Shown: piece by piece, positions 46,935 through 58,345 of the stretch
Numbering within the stretch: the stretch's first letter is position 1
How the letters are laid out: each line of letters starts with the position of its first letter
NCBI GenBank assembly: GCA_963693315.1
Contig: OY856187.1
Location: 388,258,885 to 388,322,884, forward strand
DNA: 64,000 nucleotides
Reading direction: 5' to 3'
From: Diogma glabrata
Lineage: Eukaryota > Arthropoda > Insecta > Diptera > Cylindrotomidae
Position numbers and translations under genes: made by a program
The notes under the pieces: generated by a model
The model's input: the letters and a program-made list of their open reading frames with translations, nothing else
What the model was told of the DNA's origin: nothing
Databases searched by the model: none

Positions 46935-47108
46935 ATGCCTTTCAAATTGTGCTGTAACTTGTACGGTCTCAAAAATCATCAGCGGACATCAAAAAATGTG
47001 AAACTGGTCACACCAGCTGTTATTCAAAAAGCTGCGACCCTAAATTTTACTTTGCGTGATGACCAGTTTATATGTGAAACATGTCGCACTTATATCTATA
47101 AAAATAAG
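46935..47108 (+). CDS. Transposon-encoded protein, exon 1
   Basis: Fifty-eight codons in phase, from MPFKLCCNLYGLKNHQRTSK to DDQFICETCRTYIYKNK. The CETC pair plus earlier CC suggest a small zinc-binding N-terminal domain. The donor is AATAAG|GTAAAT (47108/47109). The intron, 47109-47171, is 63 bp with acceptor TTCTATACAG. Confidence 0.72.
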
Positions 47109-47171
47109 GTAAATTTAATTATTTTATTAAAATGAATAAAAATTCATATGCAACTAATATTTTCTATACAG

Positions 47172-47933
47172 CAGCTTTCATGTTCGGAAACTATCGATAC
47201 TGAAATTATTTCTATAAATCAGGATGTTGAAAATGCTCCAACGAACGAAAATATTCAAATACCTCCAGCATCTTTAGATCCATCACCAGTTTCGGTTGAT
47301 ACTATATCTCCACCAGTTCCTGAACTACTTAATGACATTTTAGAAGATATTAACAATGTTCTTGGAAGGTTAGCCGAATCTCCTATCAAACAAAATCATA
47401 TTACAACAGGAAGTTATAAAAAAATTGCAAGTGTCACATCGGCAATAAGTCAAAGAATATTTCAAGTATATTCAGTTAAAGTGTTATCACCAAACGAGGA
47501 ATGTGAATATACATCATGGCTTATGAACCTTAAAAAAGAGTTTAAAGATGCCAGCTGTAAATCAAAACAAGTGTTTTTGTTGAAAACTCTACCACGTAAA
47601 TTTTGGTCAAATCAACGTATCCAGGATGAATTTAATGCATCAAGACGACTGGTAGAATTCGCCATGGATCTGTTGGAAAGAGTAGGTCCTTACAGCTGGC
47701 CTCGAAGCAAACAAGTGCACAGTTTGTCACAAAATATAGTAAAACAAATTCAAACATACTTCTTATCAGAGGAAATTAGTAGAACAATGCTTGGCCTTAA
47801 AGATGTTGTTACTATTACAGAAGGATCGACAAAAATTAAGAAATCAAAGCGGTTGGTGTTATGGACCCTCACCGACATCTACGAAATGTTCTTGGAAGAA
47901 AACAAAGAACTCAAGGATTCCACTGTTTTTTAA
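47172..47933 (+). CDS. Transposon-encoded protein, exon 2
   Basis: Continues in phase as QLSCSETIDTEIISINQDVE; with exon 1 the product is about 311 residues and intact. After an acidic proline-rich linker comes a helical region (SAISQRIFQVYSVKVLSPNE) and FYL-like TYFLSEEISRTMLGLKDVV. From memory this resembles a widespread family of longer transposon-linked proteins in insects and cnidarians (D/EEISR...GKKD motif), but it stops soon after. It is probably a shortened form lacking the catalytic part. Function unknown. Confidence 0.65.
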   Translation, partial: QLSCSETIDTEIISINQDVENAPTNENIQIPPASLDPSPVSVDTISPPVPELLNDILEDINNVLGRLAESPIKQNHITTGSYKKIASVTSAISQRIFQVYSVKVLSPNEECEYTSWLMNLKKEFKDASCKSKQVFLLKTLPRKFWSNQRIQDEFNASRRLVEFAMDLLERVGPYSWPRSKQVHSLSQNIVKQIQTYFLSEEISRTMLGLKDVVTITEGSTKIKKSKRLVLWTLTDIYEMFLEENKELKDSTVF

Positions 47934-48204
47934 CGGATAACACTACACCCGATAAAATAATTGCCAAAATGTTTTCTTTTTCTGATGATCATAAATATTT
48001 CAATTTAAAGGCAAAAAAAAATATATAAATTAATTTTTTAATGTATTTATTTATAATATTGATTAAATTATAATGTTTAAAGGAAAAATATTTTTTTAAT
48101 GTTTTTTTCTAATGTTAGTGTTGGTGATGTTGAAATTATAACAAAATCTTCGATCATTGGGATCTCCAATTCTTATTCTGAATAAAAACCTGTTTCTCAA
48201 TCAG

Positions 48205-48807
48205 AAATACACAAAAAATGGTTCAAATTTATTGCAGGTGTTAAAATATGAAATGTTTAATTTATTAGATCCACATTTAGTACAGGATTATTACCTTAAT
48301 AAAAAAACACATGTGAATTTTTCATATACCAAACTTTAAAAAATCGTAAGAAAAAATCCATATTGAATTGCTGACTTTTTATTTATCAATTTCATAGCTG
48401 CATATGTTTACTTTAAAATTTGTGAAAAACAAAAAAAAAGCCTACTTTTTGAGATATGAGCTTTGAAGTAAACCAAGGTTTTACGCGCCGCCTAGCGGAA
48501 AAGAGAAAAGTTATTAATTTTAAACTTACTTATTTCAATTATTCAATTATTTTCCTTTTTACTTGCAAAAATATACGTAAGTCGGATGAAATTTGTGGCA
48601 CCTATTTACAAAACATTGCCACCATCACCAAAAACTACGTGAAAAAGCCTCAAAATTCAACCGCGCATAACTCCGATTCAGAGTACACAAAAAATAAAAG
48701 CAGACATTACTTTTTTCCTTTCGTCAATACCAACAAAATATCAAAATTTCAGATTTTTAAAAAATAGTTGTTTTTTTTTCGATGTACGTTTTCAAAATAA
48801 TAGCCCA
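48205..48807. repeat. Right long terminal inverted repeat
   Basis: Partner of 45941-46549, ending AGCCCA. Confidence 0.92.
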
Positions 48808-49063
48808 TATATTTTTAATATTAATTTTTTGTTATTGAAATTCGTACGCTGGATTAGAACGATAACAATATTTAATCTTTTATTTATTTTTTAAATGTTT
48901 ATTTTTGAGGACTATACCTACGTGGGATACCTCGTTAAGAAAATGCACTGCATATCCTATTTTTTGGGTGATGTGGAAACGGATTATTTACGACATATAG
49001 ATTTTTTTAAGGCGGCATTTTTGAAAACTGCACCAGGCGCCAAAATCGCTAGCGCCGGCGCTG

Positions 49064-49152
49064 CCTAAAACGTCGAGAAATGTCAAAAAAAGTGGGGGTA
49101 AAAATTTCACTTTGAGCTCATGAATGTAATACTTAGGTCTTTCAGACCGAAG
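49064..49152 (+). mobile_element. Element X, copy 1, right end
   Basis: Starts with the CCTAAAAC duplication and continues GTCGAGAAATGTCAAAAAAA exactly as in the uninterrupted copy at 62257-62344. It ends with the hairpin GGTCTTTCAGACC and CGAAG, followed by TA. Confidence 0.88.
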
Positions 49153-49157
49153 TAATA

Positions 49158-49716
49158 TAGCACAGCTTGCAATCATTGCAAAATATACAAATCTGTAAAT
49201 ATAGGGTGACCATTTTTTTCTAAGTGAAATCAGTACAACATATTAAAAGCTAAAATATGTACTATCCTTAGTCTCATTTAACCTAGATGCGTCTCTCCTA
49301 AGTCGAAAAGTTAATGTGGATAGCGAAGTGGAGAAATCTGGTTTTCATTGTTTTAGTAGTTTAAGGAAATTTTGTTGAGACTAGAGATCAGCACCAGTAG
49401 TTGATAAAATACAACTTTCTGCCACGATTGCTTGGGAAACCACAGGGGTTAGAATTTTTATATATATTTTCCGTGGGTAACTGCCACAATTTAAAAATAA
49501 AAGTATTTTTTTCAAGTAATTTTTATTACAAGTTCATACCAAACAATAGCTCGTATAGTTTTATTTCCGTATTTAAATTGGAACTTAAATTAAAATTTAA
49601 CAATTTTCTTAAAAATCAATGCTATGTACTGAAATAGTTTTAGAAATCAGTACCGCATATGTCTATCAGTACAGAAGCTAGAAAATCAGTACTGCATACT
49701 GATAAATTCAGTACGA
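49158..49716. other. Intronic sequence, no gene seen
   Basis: AT-rich. ATCAGTAC(A/C)G-like motifs recur at 49640-49715 without a clear array. Confidence 0.4.
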
Positions 49717-49950
49717 ATGGTAACTCTGTGTAAATATAATGAGAGAAGAATCAATAAAATTAGTGAATTTAACAGGAAAAACAACGTTATGTATGGATTT
49801 AAAGTATCATTGGAAACCATGAATATTGATATAAAGAAGAATGTTTCCGTAACTACTGATGGTCCTCCAAGCATGGTTGGCAAAAACGTTGGATTTATAA
49901 AATATCACATTAGTATTTTTTTTCTTAATGAAATTTATTTTGTTTTTTAA
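49717..49950 (+). pseudogene. hAT transposase fragment (different family)
   Basis: VSVTTDGPPSMVGKNVGFI resembles the conserved TTDGAPSM.GK..GF motif around the second catalytic aspartate of ZBED5- or SCAND3-like hAT transposases. Only about 75 codons remain. Confidence 0.6.
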
Positions 49951-50385
49951 ATAGTTTGATCAATGAAGTAAATACATATATAAACTATTTTATTTTAATC
50001 AAAGCGATGCGGTAGATCGCTGTTCGTGAAAAAAAATAGCGATTACCACTTTTGCTTATTTACGCTGAACTTAGTAGACATAACCTTAAAAACATGATTT
50101 GATCTAATGTTGTTTAACATATATGAACTTATGACGAGTTTTGTAACATAAACTCACCTTTAAATTTTAATTTGAAATAGATTTTGTACAATAAACCGTA
50201 TACAAAATTAATTAAAACATAAAATTTCGAATACGATTATTGAAAAATGAAATTTCAACAAGAATATTTATTCAGACGGAAATTTATTTATTTAAGCGAT
50301 TTTTTCATTCAAGCCATCTATTGTAAATTTATTTAAAATGTAAATATAAATAGCTAAGACACTTTTTTTTAAAATAAAAACATTA
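49951..50385. other. AT-rich intronic sequence, no gene seen
   Basis: No coding motif, repeat array or element end recognised. Confidence 0.4.
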
Positions 50386-50387
50386 TA

Positions 50388-51243
50388 ATTCAGTAAATTA
50401 TTTGTGATATAACATCACCCCGATGGAAAATCTCCCATCAAGAATAATATAAGAACTGAATCTAAAAAATTATGGTGCAAATTATGAAACTTTTTACAAT
50501 CCATACAATTTTAGAGCGATCTAGTTTCGAACCAATGAGAAAATTTTAAACTTTAAAAAAGTTTATCATTCTCATCAGGGCTAGCCGACTAGATAAACTC
50601 TACCAAAAAATGTCAACACTAATGAATATGAACCAAAAATTAGGTTACAACTCTAGCGATGTGTAAAAACAAAAAATTTACATAAACATACATTTAATAA
50701 ATTCAGGTTTAGTCAATTAATTTCTCTGGTGATCACTGTTTTGTTATACTCTATTTCTCTGGTAATAATTTTTTAGATTCAGTTCTTATATTATTCTTGA
50801 TGGGAGATTTTCCATCGGGGTGATGTTATATCACAAATAATTTACTGAATTAATTGTTGATCATGTGTCAATAGACACAAGTGAAGACTAGTCATCTTCC
50901 TCTCACGATACAAGCTTGTTATTCAATACTAGAATGTCTAGAGTATAACAAAACAGTGATCACCAGAGAAATTAATTGACTAAACCTGAATTTATTAAAT
51001 GTATGTTTATGTAAATTTTTTGTTTTTACACATCGCTAGAGTTGTAACCTAATTTTTGGTTTATATTCATTAGCGTTGACATTTTTTGGTAGAGTATATC
51101 TAGTCGGCTAGCCCTGATGAGAATGATAAACTTTTTTAAAGTTTAAAATTTTCTCATTGGTTCGAAACTAGATCGCTCTAAAATTGTATGGATTGCAAAA
51201 AGTTTCATAATTTGCACCATAATTTTTTAGATTCAGTTCTTAT
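50388..51243. mobile_element. Foldback element 1 (nested inverted repeats)
   Basis: A roughly 305-bp arm at 50452-50758 is mirrored at 50941-51243 (AAGAACTGAATCTAAAAAAT ... ATTTTTTAGATTCAGTTCTT). In addition, 50388-50474 is mirrored at 50766-50854 (CACCCCGATGGAAAATCTCC ... GGAGATTTTCCATCGGGGTG). ATAAAAACATTATA occurs at both outer edges (about 50374 and 51241), a possible target-site duplication. Noncoding. Confidence 0.85.
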
Positions 51244-52564
51244 AAAAACATTATAGTTTGATCTTTTACTGCATATTATGACAAAAGAATACAAACAAAT
51301 TTAAAGGCTGATTCTGATACTAGTTAACAAAAATATTATCAAATGTAAATTTACCTCGGATTCTGCGTAAAACGGTCTTTGCTAACATAAATTTTTTAAA
51401 AAGGAATGTGTTAAGGTCTAAACTAAGCTTGTAGGTTGTTATAAAAACATTATTGTAATTTGTTCCTTTACTCCGAATGACTGAATATTTCCATAAATTT
51501 TTCGGGATCCAGTTTAAATTTAATTTGTTCAAAAACCTATAACGTAATATGCCGATTATTAGACCCCAACATAAAATATTACTTAGCCCATTTATCCTAA
51601 ATAATTTTTCGCGGGTTTGCAATATGTGCCAACCATTAGTCCCTTCAGCAAAAGAGCAGGATCAAGCAAATTTGTTCCAAATAATTTTTTTCCAGGGTTA
51701 CAATAACTTTTTCTAAAATTTTACTTAGATTCTGCGTAAAAGGTTTTAACTAAGATAATTTCTTTTTAAAAGAAATGTGTTAAGGTTTAGGTGTGCTTTT
51801 CACCGTAATAAGTGGTTTCAACGTTTGTTGAATCTGATTTTGAAATATGTATTTACATACTCTGAAAATTATTTTTAATTCAAAAATAGTTTTATTAAAA
51901 TTAGTTTCTAGTTTAATAAAAATAAAGTGGGACAATATAAATTCAGTATTTGTATACTGAAAAATCACAATGAAATTAATCTTAATATTAAAGAAATATG
52001 AAATTAATATTAAAGCAATGATACTTAAATTAAATCTGTTTCTTGCATTTTTTTATAGTTCTAAGTCATGTTTAATATCGAAAGTTAATCTGAAGGTGAT
52101 AAACAAATTATTGTAGAATCTGGACCAAATAGCATACATGAGGAGACTTTTATTTTGGTTTTACATCATATGCTTAATCAATTCGGGTAAACTACTCAAA
52201 AAGTTTTGTGGCAATATGCGAGGTTCATCCAACCAACCCACACCACTAGATAAATCTTTGACCCAAATTATATATCTTGCGGATTATTGGGTATGTTGTT
52301 TTTATAAATGCAGAAAAATTGGAAATAAGTCAGTCAACCGTTGAAGTTGGTATACAAATAAATCGATGACAAAAATTCAAATTGCTTATATCAAAATGAA
52401 ACAATTACCTATTTTAATTTTATTATTTATTTCATTATAATCCAAGCTCATAAAATTTATTATTTACTACAAAAAATCGTGATATCAGCTACAAAAAACA
52501 TCAAAAATGTAAATTTTAGTTCGTGACAAAGGTGCAGTTTAAAGTTTAATAGTCAAAACTATCT
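51244..52564. other. AT-rich intronic sequence, no gene seen
   Basis: Two related stretches (51340-51480 and 51720-51800) share TTCTGCGTAAAA and AAATGTGTTAAGGTTTA-type motifs, a decayed direct repeat. Open frames here carry no recognisable domain. Confidence 0.4.
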
Positions 52565-53294
52565 GTTCACTACAAAAAGAAGTGATATCCTGTGTCAAGC
52601 AGAAACGAGTGTAAAACAAAACATTTCCAAATAATTAGGTGTTAAACATGATTCGAAATACTTACTTTGTCATTCGGATTAGAGATTAGAATAAAACAAC
52701 TCTAACTAACTAGGTATTAAAACAAAAGTTTCTAGTAAAAGTAAAAATACAGAATAATATTTATTTATTTATTTATATTTTCTGTGGAATGCGATATTTA
52801 TACGATTGACTGAATCGAGAGAAGTGCGGAACCATCTCGAAACTTCAGGACTAACAGATTAAAACTTTAATGAACATGATTTTCAAATAACATGTTCTTA
52901 ATTTACAAACTAGAGTCTGCAGTATAAAATACTAACTAATAAATTAGCTTGCATTTCTTTTATAGAATTTTCATTTTGTATATTTCTCATTAAATAAAAG
53001 TCTTAGCTCTCACTGAGGTTTCGTGATTGTTCTGCACTTCTCTCGATTCAGTCAATCGTATAAATATCGCATTCCACAGAAAATATAAATAAATAAATAA
53101 ATATTATTCTGTATTTTTACTTTTACTAGAAACTTTTGTTTTAATACCTAGTTAGTTAGAGTTGTTTTATTCTAATCTCTAATCCGAGTGACAAAGTAAG
53201 TATTTCGAATCATGTATAGCACCTAATTATTTGGAAATGTTTTGTTTTACACTCGTTTCTGCTTGACACAGGATATCACTTCTTTTTGTAGTGA
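52565..53294. mobile_element. Foldback element 2 / MITE with 265-bp arms
   Basis: The ends TTCACTACAAAAAGAAGTGA and the mirror TCACTTCTTTTTGTAGTGAA enclose arms at 52565-52829 and 53031-53294 that remain almost perfectly complementary, with a 200-bp unique centre. The outermost CACTA recalls CACTA-type ends, but no target duplication is visible. No coding capacity. Confidence 0.88.
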
Positions 53295-53389
53295 ATTAGA
53301 TTATTACAAAGATAACAGTCGATAAGTGACAACAGCATTAAAATATATGAAGAACCTGAAGCTCTCGTATTTTAATATTATTTGCACTG

Positions 53390-53665
53390 TCCCATATTAG
53401 TAATAGATACATTATATGGGAATGAATTAGAAAAAAATATGTACTGTGTTACATCATGTGTTAAATGTTTACCAACCCTTTTTAAAACACCTTCAATTGG
53501 TGCAGTTTTAGATTTAACATAATCAATGTGACTAACCCAATTCAGTCTTGACGTTAAAGATAAACCAAGATAGCGAGTTGTTTCGATCCACTTTATTAAT
53601 TCATTATTAATTGAGATTTTGCCGAATTGATTACAATCCGTTTGGTTGGCGGCTAGGTAGATAAA
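53390..53665 (-). pseudogene. Non-LTR reverse transcriptase fragment
   Basis: The minus-strand frame reads TTRYLGLSLTSRLNWVSHID, then VKSKTAPIEGVLKRVGKHL, matching the YLG-.LD.RLNW..HI motif of the RT thumb region in Jockey/I-type elements. Isolated remnant. Confidence 0.65.
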
Positions 53666-54720
53666 TAAAATAAAATAACTAACTTCACTTTTATTTGGGA
53701 TCTCTAATGTTCAACATTAGACAAATTAGTATCGATTTGTTAGATAATTTTTCAATATATTTAATGCTCTCCCCTTGATACCAACTTTTATTACTTTAGC
53801 TAATTATATTATATGGTTCACATAATCGAAAGTTTAGTATGTCAATAAAGAGGTATATGCAATGTTTGTTATGTTCTACTTTTTCTTACTATGTTATCTA
53901 ATGTTTGCAGGAAATCCTCTGGTACTGATTTCAATGGTCATTGCTGATTGACTTAAACGGTTTAATTCCAGCATTAGATTAATGTCATTTTATTTGAAAA
54001 GATTTTGTTGCTTTTGTTAGTTAGCGATTTGAGATTTGGTATCTACGTGGTCTTTTCGAAGATCATCTACGGTTGCACTCAGTAGTCAGTGGTCGAATAG
54101 TCTTTTTTATGTTTTTATAGACTCATTCAATTTATCCACTCTCACTTTGGCTTGAAATGAAGTGATTGCCGACATTAAATCAACATTTGTTGGCACATCA
54201 ATAATTGATGTTTGATTTTGGTGATATTTTTGGATAATTTGCTTGATTGCACGCGCAAAAATATAAATATATAGATTTAGTTAGGAGAATCATAAAAGTG
54301 TTTGATTAAAATTTGGTTATGTAATTAGTTAACCGTTTTTCACAAAACGCGACCACTTTATTAAATAAATATTTAAAACGCAAAATTAATTTAATTATAA
54401 CATACCAAAAAAACTCGTCATTTTTGGTTATGTAAATGAGTTGGCATTTTTACACTACTACAGATGCGACCACTTTATTAATGAAATATATATATGAAAT
54501 GTTTATTAATTTGATTATTACACAAATAACAAAATATTTACAGCTATTATTTCTTTCCAGTTTTTTATAGATTAATTAATGGAAATGTTAAATTAATTAA
54601 ACAATTATTTATCACAAAAACACGTCCGACTCAAAAACTTTATATTGTGTGTTTCGTTCTCTGTTAATTCTGTTTAAATTTTAAGAATTAAATTTAATCA
54701 TCAATATAAAACGGGGGATT
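53666..54720. other. AT-rich intronic sequence, no gene recognised
   Basis: A decayed direct repeat of about 110 bp lies at 54310-54370 and 54420-54480 (TTTGGTTATGTAA and GCGACCACTTTATTA in both). Earlier parts may be more RT debris, but nothing can be read with confidence. Confidence 0.4.
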
Positions 54721-54849
54721 GTGTAGCATTGAAGAGTTGTGGTACGGCTCTTTGCCTGGGCGATATTTAGACACGCGTCTTCACGAATTCTTTTTATTGT
54801 TTTGAAAGTTCTTGTTATTCTTGACTAACCTTCACAGGCACTAACACCC

Positions 54850-55069
54850 ATTTGAGCTATCATGGAGCAAAGATGGCCAACTAGTGGACACTAGCTACAC
54901 CAGACCTCATTATCACAAAATTTTGCTTCAATGTTTGAATACTAACTGCATTATTATTGCTAACAAAAAGACTAAATCTGGGACTAGCTTGTGTCGTGGA
55001 CGCTTCTTTGTCTCACCATACGTTAACAACGAACAACAACCGAAGAGCATTCGCACTAGAAAAATTTGA
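54850..55069 (+). pseudogene. Possible Ig-domain-like fragment
   Basis: The frame PFELSWSKDGQLVDTSYTRP ... CIIIANKKTKSG is loosely like an immunoglobulin I-set domain (W.KDG ... C..AN), ending at a stop at 55067. There are no clear splice sites, and the tryptophan-to-cysteine spacing was not verified. It could equally be chance. Confidence 0.25.
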
Positions 55070-57650
55070 ATCAGCCGGTGAAAATATTACATAGCTACAT
55101 AGTTGAAGTTTTTTTCCGAAATAAATATTACCGGTTGTCTTCCAAAATTATTAAAATGTGCGAGTGTAATTCTCATATATATAGTACCGGCAAAAAGATT
55201 TTTGACATATTAGCTTGAGGTATAAAAATTTTTTCCATTTTGAGGACAACGGAACCATGACCACTGCCAGCACCAAGGAAAATGTCAGATTTATAAAAAT
55301 CGTAAGAAACTTAAAATTAAAGTAGTTATTACATGATTTAAGTTGTTTTACATAATCAATCCACTTAAAAGTTGTTTTTATACTTTTCCCACATATCTTA
55401 TAAATATATGGCGTAAAATGTTGTTATCATATCAATTGTGTAGTAGATGGGTCTGAGAAAATGCGTTTATTAAACTTTTTAAATGAATAGTTTATAAATT
55501 GAAGTTTTGAAAAAAATACATAAAATTTGCATTGTTTTTTTTTTTTAGAATAACCTTTGTAGTGTTAGTGCAAGATGAAATATTGTGTTAAAAAATTCCT
55601 TGTTGACCGAAATTCTAAGTGATTATCAAACATCAATCAAAAAAGAATTTTATGTGATTTTAATTTCTCCATTCTTTTATTGTTCACTGCCTAATTCTTT
55701 GCATTAGTTGGTCCTTATATATTTTTTAAGACGGTTTTTAATTTTTAAACTTTCAATTTTTATATTTATTTACCAATTTATGCTAAGTGCTACTACTAGT
55801 TTTGAAGTTAAGTTTAGCTCTCTAGACAAAACAATTCTACTTGCATTTTTTTTAAATTGTTTATTATAACTTTTACTTTTTATTTTGTATTACATATTTA
55901 AATTTTAAGCCGACCGTAAAGTAAACAAATAAATTAAAACAAGACACAAATTTCACTTCTTTTTCGATTTATTTATACCATGTAGTACATATCAAAAATC
56001 TATTTTTATGCAAAACTAGCATCTTAATGCAAAATCCAATGTAAATACGGAACTGGTTATTTAAATTGATTATTGATAAACATACAACTGCGACCGCCGC
56101 AAGAACAGTATTACAACACGAAAAAATGTTGTGGAGCTGGCTTTGGAGTATAAAAACTTCTTTATTTGAAACGCTTCCAGGCTTATTATGTTTGCATTTT
56201 GTTTGTCAAATATCAAAACTTGACTTTCGAACTATAGCGACCTGTATGAAAAGATTGTGTTACGGTTCAAAAAAGTTATTCTTTATTTGACTTTTTGCTA
56301 GATAGATTTATAAATATTACTTCGAAAAATGCCGGTTAAATGGCATTTTAACGTTAAATCTTTTAATACTATGAAATTGAAAACATTTTATACAACATCC
56401 CGATTTGACTGTGACCAATATCGACATTCCGTTTCCTACCTCTATGTCGAATTATTTTCTAGAAAAAACCGACACGAAACATTAAACTCACCTCAATAAA
56501 GGTAAACAAAAACTGTTCGTTCGAGCGTCACATTTTGACATTAACTAGTTCACCAAAATTTAGAGAAACTCATTTCAAAATTACTAATGTAATTAATTTA
56601 TTAATCATTTGTGTCTTCATAAGAGAATAATTTATTTATTAAACAAAACTTACAAAACTAATCTAAAATAAAATTTGAAAGCATTGAAGTAATTTTCAAT
56701 GTAATTTGTGGTGCGAGTCCGTAATTGTACAATATTTAAATCAATTACAAAACGAACTTTTTAAAATCTTGCTACCAAGATTTTTGGAATTTCTTGAAGT
56801 TTTGGGTTTTAAGGAATCTAAATAAGTAAAAATTTTATGATATAGAGAAAACTATACTGCACCAATTCGAAATTGAAGTTCAATACTGAACCGATACTAG
56901 CATTAGGTGGAGTTCCTTCCTTAAAAACAACAACCTCGAAGAACAAACGTTGTTGAGTTTTTGCATAGTACATACCTAGAAATTTGGATTTGGATTTGAA
57001 CCCGAGCTTTGGTCAATCTGTCTCACCACTCGCCTATCAACACCTTGCTTAGTTTTGGCAAGAAGGGTTCGTAATTAGAGAGTATCGCAAGACATTCTCA
57101 CGTCTGACAACAATTGCAGAAGTTTTGACTTTATAGTCCATAATTCGGTAAAAAGGAGTCGGAATTCCAAACCAACTGATTGGGATGTTTATAAATTATT
57201 TCTTAGCCAAATGTTGCTGGACTTTGATTCGTTAATAAATTGTATACGAGAAATCGAAAATGTTGAAACTTTTAAAGAATCTTGTCCTTTTTAGTTTATC
57301 GCCATAGTCAGAGGGAATATAAATACAGTACCCGGACTGCTAGAGAGAGCGTTTCGACGAAGTTGTGTGAGTCAATTGAGAGTTATCCTATGGTAACAAG
57401 ACATCATAGAGCCCCAGTAAAGGCACTCAAATACCAACCATGCTTATTGCTGATGCCAATTGGAAGGTATACAGAATATGCGGCAGAAACAGTGAAATAT
57501 CTGCTTTGTCCACATATCCATGGCAACAACTGTGATCGATGAATAACCAACTTTATCTCAAATAAAAATAGTTGCATCTTAGTTGGAAATGTGATCGACA
57601 TGAGAATTCTGAAGAGGAGCTTAGAATCCTACAACCTCTTTAAGATTCAT
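55070..57650. other. Intronic sequence, no gene recognised
   Basis: AT-rich. Open frames of 74 and 86 codons (56066, 57282) show no recognisable domain and are likely chance or decayed transposon sequence. Confidence 0.4.
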
Positions 57651-57664
57651 GGTCTTGATGTAAT

Positions 57665-57745
57665 CACACCGGCGTCCATCAACACATGTTGTTGTGGGAT
57701 CTTGATCTTAAAATATATTTGACACAACACAATTTTAAAAAAAAT
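57665..57745 (+). repeat. Jockey-like 3'-end remnant
   Basis: ACACATGTTGTTGTGGGATC and TTTGACACAACACAATTTTA match the Jockey-like 3' UTR in order, with an A-run after. Short decayed copy. Confidence 0.65.
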
Positions 57746-58195
57746 TATGGCCGAGTAATTATGATTTATTAAAATCGAACGAATGGTTTTCGAATCTTGA
57801 CAATCGAATACTCTATTGTAACATTTTGATGACATTCTATTTCTTAATATAATTATAGCATAAATTTTGCGATATGGTTTTTGCTCTTCAATACTGATGA
57901 TATGTATGAAAAAACTAAATATTCGAATCTAACTTTCAACCTTAGGTGGTTTGCGAATTTTTTACCTACCTGTATCTGCATATTTTTCAGTACAAAAACA
58001 ACATATATTTAGTTTTTTTGCTTTGAGTTTTTTTATAAATTGAAACTTGATTTTGCAAACTTACAAGTTCTGAGTTAAATTGTATATATATATAATAATT
58101 TATCTACATAAAATAACATGATATATTGACGTTTATTAGTATCGATAGAGTATTAATTCTTACATAAAAATTAATTAGTTAGATTTGTTACTTAC
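57746..58195. other. Intronic sequence next to exon A
   Basis: AT-rich, no feature; ends at the donor GTAAGTAA of exon A (read on the minus strand). Confidence 0.6.
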
Positions 58196-58345
58196 CAGAG
58201 CCACATAGCCCAGACGGACGTCGCCCTGAGTGAATAAAATCTTTTTTCATTCTTTGTACTAATCTTTGTGCTGTCATAGAAACTTCATGCGTTTTGTCTC
58301 CAAATTCTAATTTATTTGCAAATCTCATTATATACAAGCATGGAT
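58196..58345 (-). CDS. BRF1: BRF1, exon A (start of the second cyclin repeat)
   Basis: The exon reads (D)[20 protein letters not shown], then [20 protein letters not shown] and RRPSGLCGS. It matches the conserved BRF1 stretch DPCLYIPRFA...EVSMTA..L.QRMKRDW...[10 protein letters not shown]. The acceptor is TCTGTTACAG (ends 58346), with the first two bases completing an Asp codon. The donor is TCTG|GTAAGTAA (58196/58195). It joins in phase to exon B 51 kb away. The N-terminal exons (zinc ribbon, first cyclin repeat) were not found to the right and must lie beyond the window. Confidence 0.95.

Larger units (their letters stand above)
45941..48807. mobile_element. 2.87-kb DNA transposon with about 605-bp terminal inverted repeats
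   Basis: The ends TGGGCTATTATTTTGAAAAC...GTTTTCAAAATAATAGCCCA are perfect for at least 20 bp, and the arms stay highly similar over 45941-46549 and 48205-48807. TA flanks both sides (45939-45940 and 48808-48809), consistent with a TA or slightly longer target duplication. The interior has one small two-exon gene. The superfamily cannot be assigned by eye. Confidence 0.9.
45273..49063 (+). mobile_element. hAT element, copy B (3' part; 5' part lost in the gap)
   Basis: Same family as copy A. Transposase C-terminus at 45286-45798, 3' UTR split by a TIR transposon (45941-48807), and terminus GCGCCGGCGCTG at 49063. The CCTAAAAC that follows matches the left duplication at 17054, although the left hAT end is contiguous with copy A. 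Confidence 0.82.
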
